From: a bacterium
Lineage (GTDB): Bacteria; UBA8248
Assembly: GCA_030922375.1 (NCBI GenBank)
Contig: JAVEPB010000118.1
Coordinates: 1-36,333, forward strand
DNA length: 36,333 bases
Direction of reading: 5' to 3'
Positions 1 through 8,918 of the stretch are shown piece after piece; the first letter of the stretch is position 1, and the number at the start of each line of letters is the position of its first letter. A program made the translations under genes and the position numbers. Below the pieces are notes generated by a model. That model was not told the origin of the DNA. It made no database searches and saw only the letters and a list, made by a program, of their open reading frames with translations.

Positions 1-369
1 GAGGTGCCGCCCGTAGGAGCGGAAACTCTCCCCTATCTGGAGGGCGAGCTCGCGCGTGGGCGCCATGATGAGGGCGCGCGGGACGGCTCGCCGGCGGTGT
101 TTGCCGCCGCGCTTTCCATTGCCGTCATCATTTCTTTCGGCATTTCCATTGTTGCCGGGCCGGCCGGCGAAAAGATGCTGCAGGATGGGCAGAGCGAAGG
201 CGGCGGTCTTTCCCGTGCCGGTCTGGGCGATACCGAGCAGGTCCCGTCCGGCGAGGAGGCGCGGGATGGCCTGATCCTGAATCGGGGTCGGGTGGGTGTA
301 ATTCTCCGCGCGAAGGGCGCGCTCGAGCGGCCCGGACACGCCGAGATCGGCGAACGAACTTTGTGTCAT
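1..369 (-). CDS. DEAD-box RNA helicase, RhlE-like, 3'-truncated by window edge
   Basis: ATP-dependent RNA helicase N-terminus; 123 codons are present and the frame runs open off the window edge. Reading from the ATG at 369, residues 6-40 carry the F-x-x-L-G and PTPIQ pieces of the Q motif, AQTGTGKT is Walker A (motif I), and APTRELA is motif Ia. These are diagnostic of the DEAD-box family, and the order resembles RhlE, which acts in ribosome assembly and RNA turnover. An unusual basic, Asn/Gly/Arg-rich linker of roughly 25 residues separates motif I from motif Ia. An AGAAGGAAG Shine-Dalgarno lies about 8 bases upstream of the ATG. The DEAD box itself and the C-terminal RecA domain are outside the window, so subfamily (RhlE, DeaD, CshA) cannot be fixed. 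The gene has a long leader with a predicted promoter at 549-577. Confidence 0.9.
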   Translation of the reverse strand, partial: MTQSSFADLGVSGPLERALRAENYTHPTPIQDQAIPRLLAGRDLLGIAQTGTGKTAAFALPILQHLFAGRPGNNGNAERNDDGNGKRGGKHRRRAVPRALIMAPTRELALQIGESFRSYGRHL

Positions 370-398
370 GTAAACGTACTTCCTTCTGCCAGAAGCCG

Positions 399-414
399 CC
401 GCCCCATCGGGCGG
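399..414 (-). promoter_or_regulatory. Hairpin in the helicase leader
   Basis: Perfect 6-bp inverted repeat (CCGCCC / GGGCGG) with a 4-nt loop, about 30 nt upstream of the helicase start. It could fold in the mRNA leader and modulate translation. It has no U-tract, so it is unlikely to be a terminator. Function is inference. Confidence 0.35.
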
Positions 415-548
415 TCGTATGCATCGTGGCTTGTACCGCTTTCCACGCGCATCTGGAGAAGACGGAGGGTAACTGGATAGGTCTCGGGACAAGAGGCGCT
501 TCCGATCGCAGGAAGCACAACGCGCGATCGCGAGAAATGTCAGCGGGG

Positions 549-577
549 TTTATGCCCTCCCGGCGCTCGGATGTCAA
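549..577 (-). promoter_or_regulatory. Predicted sigma70 promoter for the helicase gene
   Basis: On the minus strand a perfect -35 TTGACA (572-577) is followed by a 17-nt spacer and CATAAA (549-554, 4 of 6 matches to TATAAT). A transcript would start near 542 and have a leader of about 170 nt before the ATG at 369. This is a sequence match only. Confidence 0.5.
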
Positions 578-754
578 GGGGGCTGGAGGCGAGGTCTTTC
601 AATGGCCTAGCGGGTTCCCGGCTCACCCTCCCGAAAATCCGTCTATTCCCCTCCCCTGAAATCGGCAAACACCCTGTGCACGGCGAATTCCCATTCGACG
701 CCAAAATTTAAACCAAATCGGGAATTTGCCACGTCCGCCATTCACTTCGGAAGA

Positions 755-769
755 ATCCGGCGGCCGGAT
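755..769 (-). terminator. Weak hairpin at the end of the efflux permease gene
   Basis: ATCCGG and CCGGAT form a perfect 6-bp stem with a 3-nt loop that overlaps the last base of the TGA stop. On the minus strand it is followed by TCTTCC, not a real T-run. It may mark the 3' end of the efflux operon transcript, but termination is doubtful. Confidence 0.3.
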
Positions 770-2358
770 CACGCCTTCCGATTGGGGAATTTAAAGAACA
801 AAACCAGTGGAACGATCGCCAGAAACATCACCCCAAGGAACATGTAGAGATCGTTATAGGCAAGCATGATCGACTGCCTTTCCACCATCCGATCGGCCAG
901 GGCGAGGGATTTCGCAATGGCGAGGCTCGAGGGGACCTGTTGCTGAAGGAGGGACTCAGCGATTCCGGCCTTGAACCGGAGAAAGGCCTCGTTCGTTTCC
1001 GTGATGTGCGCTATCAGGTTGATTCGGTGAAAGGCAACGCGGCGCTCTAGAATCGTCGTGAGCAAAGCGAATCCGATGTTTCCCCCCATTCGCCGGGCGA
1101 GGTTGAATATTCCCGCCGCCGCGGTCGTGTCTTCCGGCTTGACGCTGCCGAGGGAAATCGTGGAAAGGGTGATGAATATGCAGGGCGCCCCCATTCCGAG
1201 GAGAATCAGACCGGGAAGCATGTTCCAAAAACCCGCCTCGAGAGAGAGGCCGGCGAAAACCACCATTCCGAAAATGATAAAGCCGGCCCCCACCGGTATG
1301 AAAAAGCGCGAATCGACATACCTGAACAGGCGTCCCACCACGACCAGGGTGGTGAACAGCATGAGCCCCCTGGGCGCCATGATCATGCCCGCGTGATAGG
1401 GCGTGTACTCAAGAAGGTCCTGGAGGAACTGGGGCAGAATAAATGTCGTCCCGAACTGGGCGATGCCGAAAATGAGCATAATTCCCGATCCGACGGCCAG
1501 GGGAATGTTCCGAAGCACCCGAATATTCACGACGGGCTCGTCCGTTCGAAGCTCCCAGAACACCAGCGCGACGAGGGAAATCACCGTGACGGCGGTAACG
1601 GCGCTGATCCAGTTCGAATCGAACCAATTCTCCTCCTGGCCCCGCTCCAGCACAATTTGAACGCCCGTAATCGCTACCGTGAGAAGAGCGATTCCCGCCC
1701 AATCGACCCTCTCTATCCCCCGCTTCAGGTACGGCGGGTCTTCCACATAGGCGTTTATCAAAATAAATCCCACGATGGCGAAAGGAACATTGATGTAGAA
1801 AATCCAGGGCCACCCGAATTCCTCGGTGAGATACCCCCCCACCACCGGCCCGAGGGCCGGCGCCATAACGACCCCCATGCCGAATCTCGCCATCGCGGCT
1901 CCGTGAAGCCTCGGCGGATAGGACTCCCTCAAAATCGCCTGGGAAAGCGGGACCAGGCTACCTCCTCCCGCTCCCTGGAGGATGCGGTAAATGATCATTT
2001 CGTTGAAGGTGGTCGCCGTGCCGGCCAGTATGGAGCCGAGGGTGAATAAAATGACGGATATGAGGAGGAACCGTTTCCTGCCCAGGAGCGTGCTCCACCA
2101 GGCGGACATGATGATCATGATGACCTGGGCGATGGTGTAGCTGCTGGCCACCCAGGTGATCGTGGAAAGATCGACCCCGAAGGTCCCCCGCATATGTTTA
2201 AGGGCGACGTTTACGATGGTCGTGTCCAGGAGCGAGATGAACGCCGCGAACATCACGGCGAACGTCACCATCCTCCGCCTGCCGACGGGGAGGCCCTGCC
2301 CGGCGGCGGTGCCTTCCCCGCCGCGGATGGGCGCGGAGGACTCCGTATTCCGACTCAA
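769..2358 (-). CDS. emrB: EmrB/QacA-type multidrug MFS transporter (DHA2)
   Basis: Proton-driven drug exporter of the inner membrane, 529 aa, the usual DHA2 length. I count 14 hydrophobic segments. The LDTTIVNVAL segment near residue 45 is the DHA2 D1 motif; LGRKR between TM2 and TM3 is the motif A position; ALGPVVGGYL followed by WPWIFYINVP is motif C and the TM5-6 signature. The start is TTG at 2358, which overlaps the TGA of the upstream membrane fusion gene as TTGA, so translation is probably coupled. No in-frame ATG lies close upstream, and the first internal ATG (residue 30) would start within TM1's flank. EmrAB pumps normally need a TolC-type outer-membrane channel, and none is encoded nearby. 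The substrate is unknown. Confidence 0.92.
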   Translation of the reverse strand: MSRNTESSAPIRGGEGTAAGQGLPVGRRRMVTFAVMFAAFISLLDTTIVNVALKHMRGTFGVDLSTITWVASSYTIAQVIMIIMSAWWSTLLGRKRFLLISVILFTLGSILAGTATTFNEMIIYRILQGAGGGSLVPLSQAILRESYPPRLHGAAMARFGMGVVMAPALGPVVGGYLTEEFGWPWIFYINVPFAIVGFILINAYVEDPPYLKRGIERVDWAGIALLTVAITGVQIVLERGQEENWFDSNWISAVTAVTVISLVALVFWELRTDEPVVNIRVLRNIPLAVGSGIMLIFGIAQFGTTFILPQFLQDLLEYTPYHAGMIMAPRGLMLFTTLVVVGRLFRYVDSRFFIPVGAGFIIFGMVVFAGLSLEAGFWNMLPGLILLGMGAPCIFITLSTISLGSVKPEDTTAAAGIFNLARRMGGNIGFALLTTILERRVAFHRINLIAHITETNEAFLRFKAGIAESLLQQQVPSSLAIAKSLALADRMVERQSIMLAYNDLYMFLGVMFLAIVPLVLFFKFPNRKA

Positions 2359-3692
2359 CGAATGATTGTCGCGTTTTTCTGGGTGCGGCTCGGATAGGCC
2401 AGCAGGCGTGAGCCGCTTCGATCGCGTACATCGACTCGCACCTTGGCGGACATCCCGACCAACAGGGGATACCGGGGAGGAGGAGATTCATCCAGCAGAA
2501 TCTTGACGGGAATCCGGCGCGTGATTTTCACCCAGTTGCCCGTGGCGTTCTCGGCGGGAAGCAGGGAAAATGCGTCCCCCGTCCCGGAGTAGACGCTGCC
2601 CACATGGCCCCTGAAAGGATAATTCGGATATGCGTCGACGGTAATCGTGACGGGCTGCCCCACGTGGATATCCTCGAGCTGGACTTCCTTGAAGTTCGCC
2701 CTGATATAGGCCTTGTGCAGTTGTACGACGACAAGCAGGGGGCGGCCCTGTTCGACATAGGTTCCCGGATCCAGGGTCTTCGATACGTATCCCGAAACCG
2801 GAGCCCTGATTTCCGTGTAGGAGAGAAACACGCGGGCGGCCTTCAGGTCGGCCTCCGCCTCCGCCAGTTCGGCCTTGAGCGACTGGGAAGTCAACTCCTG
2901 CATCCGCTCGGATTGCCCCTCGTTTTTCGCCAGACCGATGGAGGCCTGGTGCTCTTTCAATTGCTGCTTCAGGGCGGCGACCTTCTCCTCCTCAACCTTG
3001 AGCGCCGCCGTGATGGCTTCGTGGTTGGCGTTGGCGACCTTGAAGTAGGCCTCGACCTGAGTCAGATCCTCGTCGGAGATCACCCGCTGGCGGTGGAGGC
3101 TTCGCTTTCGCCTTAAATCATCTCGCGTTCGCGCCAGGGTGGCCGCGGTGGCCTGGGTTTCCTTGCGCCTCTGGACGAGCAGGGCCCGGGCGGAGCGCAG
3201 GGTCTTTTTGAGGGTCGCCATCCGGGCGCGGGCCTCATCGAGGAGCCCGGTGACGCGCCCCTGCGAGTGAATGACGGAGACCTTGCTCGCTTCGTAGCGT
3301 GCCCGCGCCACTCCGACGGCCGCGCGGGCCTTTTCCACGGCCACCCGGAAGCGCCTGGCATCAAGGCGGACGAGCAGGTCCCCGGCGTGCACCGCCTGGT
3401 TGTCGGACACCTGCATTTCGCTCACGACACCCGCGACCTGGGGGCTGACGGGGACGACGGTCGCCTTCACATAAGCGTTGTCCGTGGATTCGAAATTGCG
3501 AAATTCCTCGCGCCAGACGGATATTCCCTTAAATCCTCCGAACGCCGCCCCCGCTAAAACGAAAACGAGGATCACCTTTCGAAGGCGTGGTCGTCCACGG
3601 ATTTTGCCCAGGTTGGCGGTTTCGCCGGCTGGAAGATCGATCCGGTCCGATTCGGCGTCTGGACCGGGAATCTGATCACCTTTTTCTGGCAT
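2355..3692 (-). CDS. emrA: EmrA/HlyD-type membrane fusion protein
   Basis: Periplasmic adaptor linking the MFS pump to an outer-membrane channel, 445 aa. A short cytoplasmic N-terminus is followed by one transmembrane helix (about residues 38-58), a biotinyl-lipoyl-like half (STDNAYVKA followed by VSPQVAGVV is typical of EmrA), a long alpha-helical coiled-coil hairpin rich in Ala, Glu, Lys and Arg (about 110-290), the second lipoyl half (IRAPVSGYV), and a beta-barrel with the EmrA-type ATGNWVKI segment. I start at the ATG at 3690-3692, preceded by GAAGGTG about 7 bases upstream. A start 36 codons earlier would add a Pro- and Cys-containing stretch with no family resemblance. Its TGA overlaps the TTG start of the MFS gene, making a two-gene operon. 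Confidence 0.92.
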   Translation of the reverse strand: MPEKGDQIPGPDAESDRIDLPAGETANLGKIRGRPRLRKVILVFVLAGAAFGGFKGISVWREEFRNFESTDNAYVKATVVPVSPQVAGVVSEMQVSDNQAVHAGDLLVRLDARRFRVAVEKARAAVGVARARYEASKVSVIHSQGRVTGLLDEARARMATLKKTLRSARALLVQRRKETQATAATLARTRDDLRRKRSLHRQRVISDEDLTQVEAYFKVANANHEAITAALKVEEEKVAALKQQLKEHQASIGLAKNEGQSERMQELTSQSLKAELAEAEADLKAARVFLSYTEIRAPVSGYVSKTLDPGTYVEQGRPLLVVVQLHKAYIRANFKEVQLEDIHVGQPVTITVDAYPNYPFRGHVGSVYSGTGDAFSLLPAENATGNWVKITRRIPVKILLDESPPPRYPLLVGMSAKVRVDVRDRSGSRLLAYPSRTQKNATIIR

Positions 3693-3863
3693 TGTGGGCA
3701 CCTTCGCTTCGTTGATATCGGAAAAACGGCATATCACCACAGGTAACAGACTACACCCCGGCCACCTTCCCGTCACCAACCCGGAGGCATCTGGCGGCAT
3801 TTCGGAGGATTGCTTGTTATTGCCGTCCTGTTATGTCGGAGCGTTGATTGTTCGGGGCGACGA

Positions 3864-3891
3864 TTGGCGGACGAGGCGCTAAATTTATGAT
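3864..3891 (+). promoter_or_regulatory. Possible promoter for the DinB-family gene
   Basis: TTGGCG (3864-3869), a 16-nt spacer and TATGAT (3886-3891) lie 60 nt upstream of the DinB-family start, in the divergent gap with emrA. The -10 is good and the -35 is partial. Confidence 0.4.
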
Positions 3892-3950
3892 ATTTTCCAT
3901 CAATTCTCCGAAACCCATTTCATTTATCATTAAACAGGACGGGACAGACC

Positions 3951-4505
3951 ATGACCCCCGAAGAAAAATTCGACGCGGCAATTGATTCGGCGATGAACGA
4001 CCGCCGGGAATTAATTGGATTTCTGGAAAACCAGACCGACGCCCAGGCCGGATGGGAGCCCACCGACGGGGAATGGTCAATCGCCCAGGGGGTGGAACAC
4101 ATTCTGCTCACCGACGTTTTCGCCAGAAAAATGCTCGTCGACACCCTCGAAACTGCGCAAAAAACGGGGGCCTGGGACAATGCACCCGATAAACCCCAAA
4201 AGCTGTCCTCGGACCAGCTCAGGCGACGCGAGCAGGGCCCCGTTCCCGCACCCGAACATTTACTCCCCGTGGAGGGCCGCCCTCTCTCCGAGATGATTCC
4301 GCTGCTCATGCCCGCCCGTGAGGAGACGAACAGGGCCCTCGCCCCTTATCGCGAGCGCGATCTCGAGCGCCTGAACCCGCCGGCCACCCGCTACGGAGAT
4401 TTAAATATATACGACCGGATGTACTACATGGGAATTCACGACGCCCTGCACAAAGAGCAGATGGAGCGCATCACGCAGGCAAGCGGGTTTCCGGCTGCCG
4501 GGTAA
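3951..4505 (+). CDS. DinB/YfiT-family metalloprotein
   Basis: 184-aa cytoplasmic protein of the DinB-like four-helix-bundle superfamily. Members bind one divalent metal by three His and include thiol-S-transferases (bacillithiol or mycothiol dependent), hydrolases and proteins of unknown role. Here His50 (in GVEHIL), His163 and His167 (in GIHDALHKEQ) are at the expected positions on helices 2 and 4, and the EWSIAQGVEH segment is a typical DinB_2 signature. The middle part (residues 75-110), Pro- and Gln-rich, is a long loop. The ATG at 3951 has a weak AGGACGGG upstream. It is transcribed divergently from the emrAB pair, so a link to detoxification is possible but is inference from position only. 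Confidence 0.82.
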   Translation: MTPEEKFDAAIDSAMNDRRELIGFLENQTDAQAGWEPTDGEWSIAQGVEHILLTDVFARKMLVDTLETAQKTGAWDNAPDKPQKLSSDQLRRREQGPVPAPEHLLPVEGRPLSEMIPLLMPAREETNRALAPYRERDLERLNPPATRYGDLNIYDRMYYMGIHDALHKEQMERITQASGFPAAG

Positions 4506-4600
4506 TCGGCTCGTTGGGAGCGATTCGGCGCGGCCGGAGCGAACAGTATGGCGGGAGAGAGTTGGGGATTTTTCGGAAGACAGGTGCTGGAGACAGGCGC

Positions 4601-6454
4601 CTAGCTTTCGATCTTCTTCTTTTCCTCGAGCAGCGACTCCGCTGACTCGGGCAGATTGGGGCCGATCTGGTTTTTTTTCACCCTGAGCACCTTCTCGCCC
4701 TTCCCTTCCTTCACAAAAACCCAATCCTTCGTTTCGCCGCGAGCGAAGGTGATCGGCCCGAATTTCTTTCCGCTTTTATCCTCGAGAGACACCCGGGCCC
4801 GGAATTTCTCGAAATCGCGGGGTCCCTCCTTCGCCTCTCCCTCGTGTTCGAGGTCCTTCAGCATGGTGAGAAGGCTTTCGATCGCGCCGCCGTTCGCCTT
4901 CCTTCCGGAAGGGTGTTTGATCGTCCAATCCTCCCCGCTTCGGTGAAACACCATTTCAGCACTCGAGGGGAATTTCACCGCCACCCGGGCGATATCCTCT
5001 TCTTTCTCGATTTTCGCGAGGCGGCGGTCGCTCAGATGGAAAGAGGTTCTCAGTATCTTGTCAAAATCCTTTTTGTCGAACGCGAACAGACGTTTCGTCC
5101 CTTCGAATTGGCCGTAGGTCTTCTTGCCGCCGGTCAGAGGCCCTAGGGTGAGGGATTTTTTCACCTCGGGGCCCTCTTTTTTCTTCTTGATCCAGACGCT
5201 CACCCGGTTAACCCCCTTCGGGGCGAGGCCGTACTTCGCCAAATCCTCCGGCTCATCCACGAATTCCACCGCGTTGGCCCACTTGATGTCCCACAATACA
5301 TCGTCGATGTGTTTGTGCCGGGAGGGGACCCGGACCGCCTTCCCGCCCGGCCGCGTGACGCGCATGTCCCATTTTTTCTTGGCCAGCCGCTTGATGTCGA
5401 TGGACCCGGACGCCCGCTCCAGCTTGAGGCGGGTGATATGGTCCACATCGAAATCGATGATGTTTTTATTCCTCAGCTTGAAAGGCTCCCTCGGAAAATC
5501 CTTGACGACATCGTTGCCGATGAGCATCACCGGCCCGCCCGAGATTCTCCGCGCGTAGTGGACCACCTGCCTGACCATTTTCCCCTGGCGGCCCGGAAGC
5601 GACGCTTCGGTCGGAAGGCCGAGAAGAATCCCATCTCCTTTTTTGTCCTTCTTATCTTTCTTGTCCCTAAAAAGGCGAATCGCATAGACGGGAATGTCGA
5701 GCCCGTAGGGGGTGAGATCCTTGGGGTCCTCTTTCACGAACCGGAGCACTTTTTTGTATTTAAGGGCCGAGAGCACGCTGTCCGCCTCGGTCGAATCCGC
5801 CTTGTCCTTGACGGGAGCCGTCATCTCCCAATCCTCCTTGCCCTTGCGAACCACCGTGAAGGGGTTCTCCCCTTTCGGCTCGACGACGAAGCGGTGAATC
5901 TCATCGGGCTCCATCGAAACGATGGCGCGATCGCGAAGATCAAATACCTTTTTGTTGATTTTGTTGATGTCGTCGATCTTCAGGGTAAAGATGGAGGTTT
6001 TGTTGCTCTTGAGCGAGGCGTACCGAAATTCGCGGGTGGGCGTCCGGTCCCCAATCTGGACGATGACATCGTTTTCGTCCTTGAGGCCGAAGGTGATGGT
6101 CATCCGGGGCTTGTCGAGGCCGAATTCCGAGATGTCGGGCATCTTGCCGAGCCGGCGGTGGGGCTTGAGATCCGCGGCCGCCTTGATGACGATCTCCTGT
6201 TGGTCCTCGTCCATCAGGGCATCGACCGGTTTCACGAAGCGCCAGTTTTTTTCGGACCGGATGAGTTGAAAGGGAGCCTCCTTGCGCTGAAGGGAAATTC
6301 TCATCAGACGCTTCGAGTCGATCCCCTTGAGGATTTTGGCTTTTCGATCCTCCTCGGCCTTTTTCTCGCCGGCCCATTTCACATCGTAGAGGTAATAACC
6401 CAACCCGGCGACGAGCAGGACAAGCAGGAGGATGAGATTTTTTTTCGGGTTCAC
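4601..6454 (-). CDS. DUF4340 domain protein, last gene of Gld-like ABC operon
   Basis: 617-aa membrane-anchored periplasmic protein. One N-terminal transmembrane segment (about residues 7-24, Leu/Val rich) is followed by a charged Lys/Glu stretch and then repeated DUF4340-like units, in which segments of the type FGLDKPRMTI, PYGLDIPVYAI and KYGLAPKGV recur with Lys-rich linkers. DUF4340 proteins lie next to GldA/GldF/GldG-like ABC genes in many Gram-negative phyla, and their biochemical role is not established. The start is GTG at 6454, which overlaps the TGA of the GldG-like gene as GTGA. An upstream in-frame start would add 22 residues read from within the neighbour gene. No enzyme motif is visible, so a structural or substrate-binding role at the membrane is the best guess. 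Confidence 0.85.
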   Translation of the reverse strand: MNPKKNLILLLVLLVAGLGYYLYDVKWAGEKKAEEDRKAKILKGIDSKRLMRISLQRKEAPFQLIRSEKNWRFVKPVDALMDEDQQEIVIKAAADLKPHRRLGKMPDISEFGLDKPRMTITFGLKDENDVIVQIGDRTPTREFRYASLKSNKTSIFTLKIDDINKINKKVFDLRDRAIVSMEPDEIHRFVVEPKGENPFTVVRKGKEDWEMTAPVKDKADSTEADSVLSALKYKKVLRFVKEDPKDLTPYGLDIPVYAIRLFRDKKDKKDKKGDGILLGLPTEASLPGRQGKMVRQVVHYARRISGGPVMLIGNDVVKDFPREPFKLRNKNIIDFDVDHITRLKLERASGSIDIKRLAKKKWDMRVTRPGGKAVRVPSRHKHIDDVLWDIKWANAVEFVDEPEDLAKYGLAPKGVNRVSVWIKKKKEGPEVKKSLTLGPLTGGKKTYGQFEGTKRLFAFDKKDFDKILRTSFHLSDRRLAKIEKEEDIARVAVKFPSSAEMVFHRSGEDWTIKHPSGRKANGGAIESLLTMLKDLEHEGEAKEGPRDFEKFRARVSLEDKSGKKFGPITFARGETKDWVFVKEGKGEKVLRVKKNQIGPNLPESAESLLEEKKKIES

Positions 6455-8136
6455 TGCAGCTGCCTTCTCCGAACGTAAACGGCGGCTCCAAAGAGAATCA
6501 CCAGCAATGGCATGACCCAAACCGTGAACATGCGGACGAATTCGGCCTGTCCCCCGGCCAGGAGAAGGGGCTCTCCCACCCGGCGCTTGGCGCGGATGGT
6601 GACGAGAGCCTTCTCGCCGCTCAGCCAGTTCACCGAATTGAGGATGAGATTTCCGTTGCCCTGCGCTCCGATATAGGCGTCGCTCGCGAAATCGGCGTCG
6701 CCGAACACCACGATGCGCGCCTCTTTCTTGCCTCCGTTCTTGGCATTATCCGCTCCCGGGGCCGCTTTGCCGGCGCTCTTCGGAAGGAATTTATCGAGAT
6801 CGACCGTCACCGCCGCGCCCAGGGAGACGGGCCCGTCTTTTTTCGTGGCCGGATCGTAGGAAACTTGCTGGTCCTTAACCTCGATGCGCCCCACCGTATA
6901 ACTCCCCTTCCCCGTCCGGGCGAGGATTTCGGTGGAAACGCCCTTTTTGGAATCGGACTTCGCCGATATGCGCCGGGCCGTCGGGAACATGCTCGCCATC
7001 CCGCGCATCTGTTTGGTGATGTCGTGGACGCCGTATTGAGTGACGAAGGGGGTGAGTTCGTTTCCGCCAACCAGCGCGAACTGGACCGCCTGGGGGTCGA
7101 TGACGAACGATTCGGGGGCATCGACGCCGAATTTCTTGAGCAAATCGGTCAGCCGGCCCTGGGGCGTTTCAGGCTCGAGAAGCGCCAGAAGCCGTCCGCC
7201 GTCTTTCAGGTATTTTTCAATAAAACCCGCTTCGGCCTCTTCGATGTCTTTTCTGGGAGCGGCGATGATGAGCAGTTTCGTATCCTTGGGTACCCCTTTT
7301 TTCCTCAAAAGAAAAAGCTCGTCCACCTTGTAGTTGTCGTCGCGCATGTTCGTCGCGAGGGCGGCCATCAGCTGCCTCCCCCTGCCGACGTGCAGTCGCT
7401 CGCCGTGGCCGGTCAGGAAATAAACCCGCTTCTGGTCCGTCTGGATCGTCTTCAGGATGGCGTTCGCGATGGAGTTCTCCGAAAGGTCGAAAAACTTCTC
7501 GGAGCGGAAATTTTTCGTCTCCTTCCCGCCCGTCTTTGCGTCTCCCGCGGCTTTTCCGGATATTTTTTCGTCTTTTTCGAGGCGATGGACGACCACGATT
7601 GTTCCGTATGCGTCCACTTCGTATTTCTTGGCCGTTTTCGGGGCCGAATCCAGATCGACGAACCGGAATTTCACCATTTTTGTCCGGCGGGAGTATTGCT
7701 CGAGCACTTTCTTAATCGGCTCGTTCTGGATTTTGGGCGTGAAAGAAATAATCTCGATCCGCTTTTTCTCCGCATCCAGCTTGTCGAGAATTTGGAGGGT
7801 TTTCCGGGAGAGCGTGAAATAACTCCCCGGCGTCAGATCCCACCGCTTGTTGTGCTTTATCGAAACCAATTCGACGACGATCAAAATCCCCGTCACAACG
7901 ACGATCATGGCCCCCACCTGGAATCCCGTCCGCGTCGAGCGGCGCATCCCTCCCTTGAGGCCGTGGCGCGACTCCCAAAGGCCAAAAATCAGGATGAGCA
8001 TCCCCAGACCCAGAGCGGCGTAACCCCACAGCGACACGCCGTCGATGGGGTCCTGGAGGGCCCACCCGAGGAGGCCAACCGACATCAGGGCGATTCCGGC
8101 GATGATGCTGTAGAGGTTCAAGTTTGGACTGTTCAT
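6451..8136 (-). CDS. GldG-like ABC transporter auxiliary protein
   Basis: 561-aa protein of the GldG / ABC_transp_aux family (PF09822-type). Three hydrophobic segments sit in the first 90 residues, a large periplasmic domain follows, and a C-terminal transmembrane helix (VWVMPLLVILFGAAVYV) ends with RRRQLQ. The RVYFLTGHGE segment is the family signature and resembles a ThuA-like/GATase-like fold that has lost its catalytic residues. Residues 450-480 form a Lys/Gly-rich loop. I start at the ATG at 8134-8136 because GGAGGGG lies 9 nt upstream. A GTG 6 codons earlier would overlap the preceding gene by 13 nt and has no ribosome site. In Bacteroidetes GldG works with GldA/F in gliding; here, without gliding genes nearby, the transported substrate is unknown. 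Confidence 0.87.
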   Translation of the reverse strand: MNSPNLNLYSIIAGIALMSVGLLGWALQDPIDGVSLWGYAALGLGMLILIFGLWESRHGLKGGMRRSTRTGFQVGAMIVVVTGILIVVELVSIKHNKRWDLTPGSYFTLSRKTLQILDKLDAEKKRIEIISFTPKIQNEPIKKVLEQYSRRTKMVKFRFVDLDSAPKTAKKYEVDAYGTIVVVHRLEKDEKISGKAAGDAKTGGKETKNFRSEKFFDLSENSIANAILKTIQTDQKRVYFLTGHGERLHVGRGRQLMAALATNMRDDNYKVDELFLLRKKGVPKDTKLLIIAAPRKDIEEAEAGFIEKYLKDGGRLLALLEPETPQGRLTDLLKKFGVDAPESFVIDPQAVQFALVGGNELTPFVTQYGVHDITKQMRGMASMFPTARRISAKSDSKKGVSTEILARTGKGSYTVGRIEVKDQQVSYDPATKKDGPVSLGAAVTVDLDKFLPKSAGKAAPGADNAKNGGKKEARIVVFGDADFASDAYIGAQGNGNLILNSVNWLSGEKALVTIRAKRRVGEPLLLAGGQAEFVRMFTVWVMPLLVILFGAAVYVRRRQLQ

Positions 8137-8141
8137 TTCGC

Positions 8142-8918
8142 CTATCCCCTCCACCGGTAATATTCAAGCGAGCGCATTGTCAGGAACAGGCACAGGAAAT
8201 TCACGTTCACGAGAAAAACCAGGTCCCGCGTATCGACGACCCCCTGGATAAACGATCTGAGATGCAGGCCGAGCGAGAGGTGGCGAAGCACCCCGCTCAC
8301 TATCGGACCCGCCGAGACCGAAAGGAAGTCGAGGACAAAACTCGTCAGCAGGATCATGAAGGAGATCATGGCCGCGACAATCTGATTCGACGAGAGCGAG
8401 CTGGCCAACACTCCCACGGCCAGAAAAGCGCTTCCCAGGAGGAGCAGGCCGAGATAGCTGGCCCCGACGACTCCCCAATCGACCGAAACGAAGGCGCCCA
8501 AGATCGCCGGATAAACAAAGGTCAAAACCAACATGACGCCATATATCAAAAGGGCGGAAAGATACTTGCCCATCAAGATATCTATGTCGCGAAGGGGATA
8601 GGTCAGCAGAAGCTCCATCGTTCCCTGCTTTTTCTCCTCGCTGAACAGGCGCATGGTCAACAGGGGGATGACGAACAAAAGAACGACGGTGGTGCTCGAG
8701 AAGACCGGTCCCAATATGGCCGAGGTCGCCGTGAGGTTGAGGCGGCTCGCCGCCTGCGGATTTCTCATGATCTGGAGCGAAATGACGGCATAGTTGAGAA
8801 ACGAACCGGAATAGAAGACGCCCAGGAGGAGCGTCCAGGCCCCTAGAACGACATAGGCGATCGGAGAAAAGAAGAACGAAGCCAACTCCCGGCGGCAAAT
8901 GAGCCAGATATTAGACAT
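8142..8918 (-). CDS. ABC-2 type permease, GldF-like
   Basis: 258-aa inner-membrane permease with six hydrophobic segments (starting near residues 18, 75, 110, 145, 175 and 233). The SEEKKQGTMELLLTYPL segment after TM2 is the characteristic cytoplasmic motif of the ABC-2/GldF/NosY group, where the protein couples to its ATPase. It starts at the ATG at 8918 and overlaps the upstream ATPase gene by 8 nt. Together with the ATPase and the GldG-like protein it makes an export-type ABC complex. NosY-like permeases share the fold, but the GldG partner downstream argues for the GldF group. Confidence 0.9.
   Translation of the reverse strand: MSNIWLICRRELASFFFSPIAYVVLGAWTLLLGVFYSGSFLNYAVISLQIMRNPQAASRLNLTATSAILGPVFSSTTVVLLFVIPLLTMRLFSEEKKQGTMELLLTYPLRDIDILMGKYLSALLIYGVMLVLTFVYPAILGAFVSVDWGVVGASYLGLLLLGSAFLAVGVLASSLSSNQIVAAMISFMILLTSFVLDFLSVSAGPIVSGVLRHLSLGLHLRSFIQGVVDTRDLVFLVNVNFLCLFLTMRSLEYYRWRG

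Larger units (their letters stand above)
370..768. other. 399-nt intergenic region, helicase to efflux operon
   Basis: No credible gene is seen. The region holds the helicase Shine-Dalgarno, the leader hairpin at 399-414 and the promoter at 549-577, and the 3' flank of the efflux permease gene. Open frames across it (for example 363-659 plus) have no family motifs, no good ribosome site and odd composition, so I do not call them. Confidence 0.6.

Noticed and set aside
128-577. Open frame on the minus strand overlapping the helicase start
   Set aside because: It runs in another frame over the helicase motifs; no ribosome site or family resemblance.
5309-8160. Long plus-strand frames (5309-6478, 6865-8160) antisense to the DUF4340 and GldG-like genes
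   Set aside because: They mirror real genes and contain no recognisable domains.
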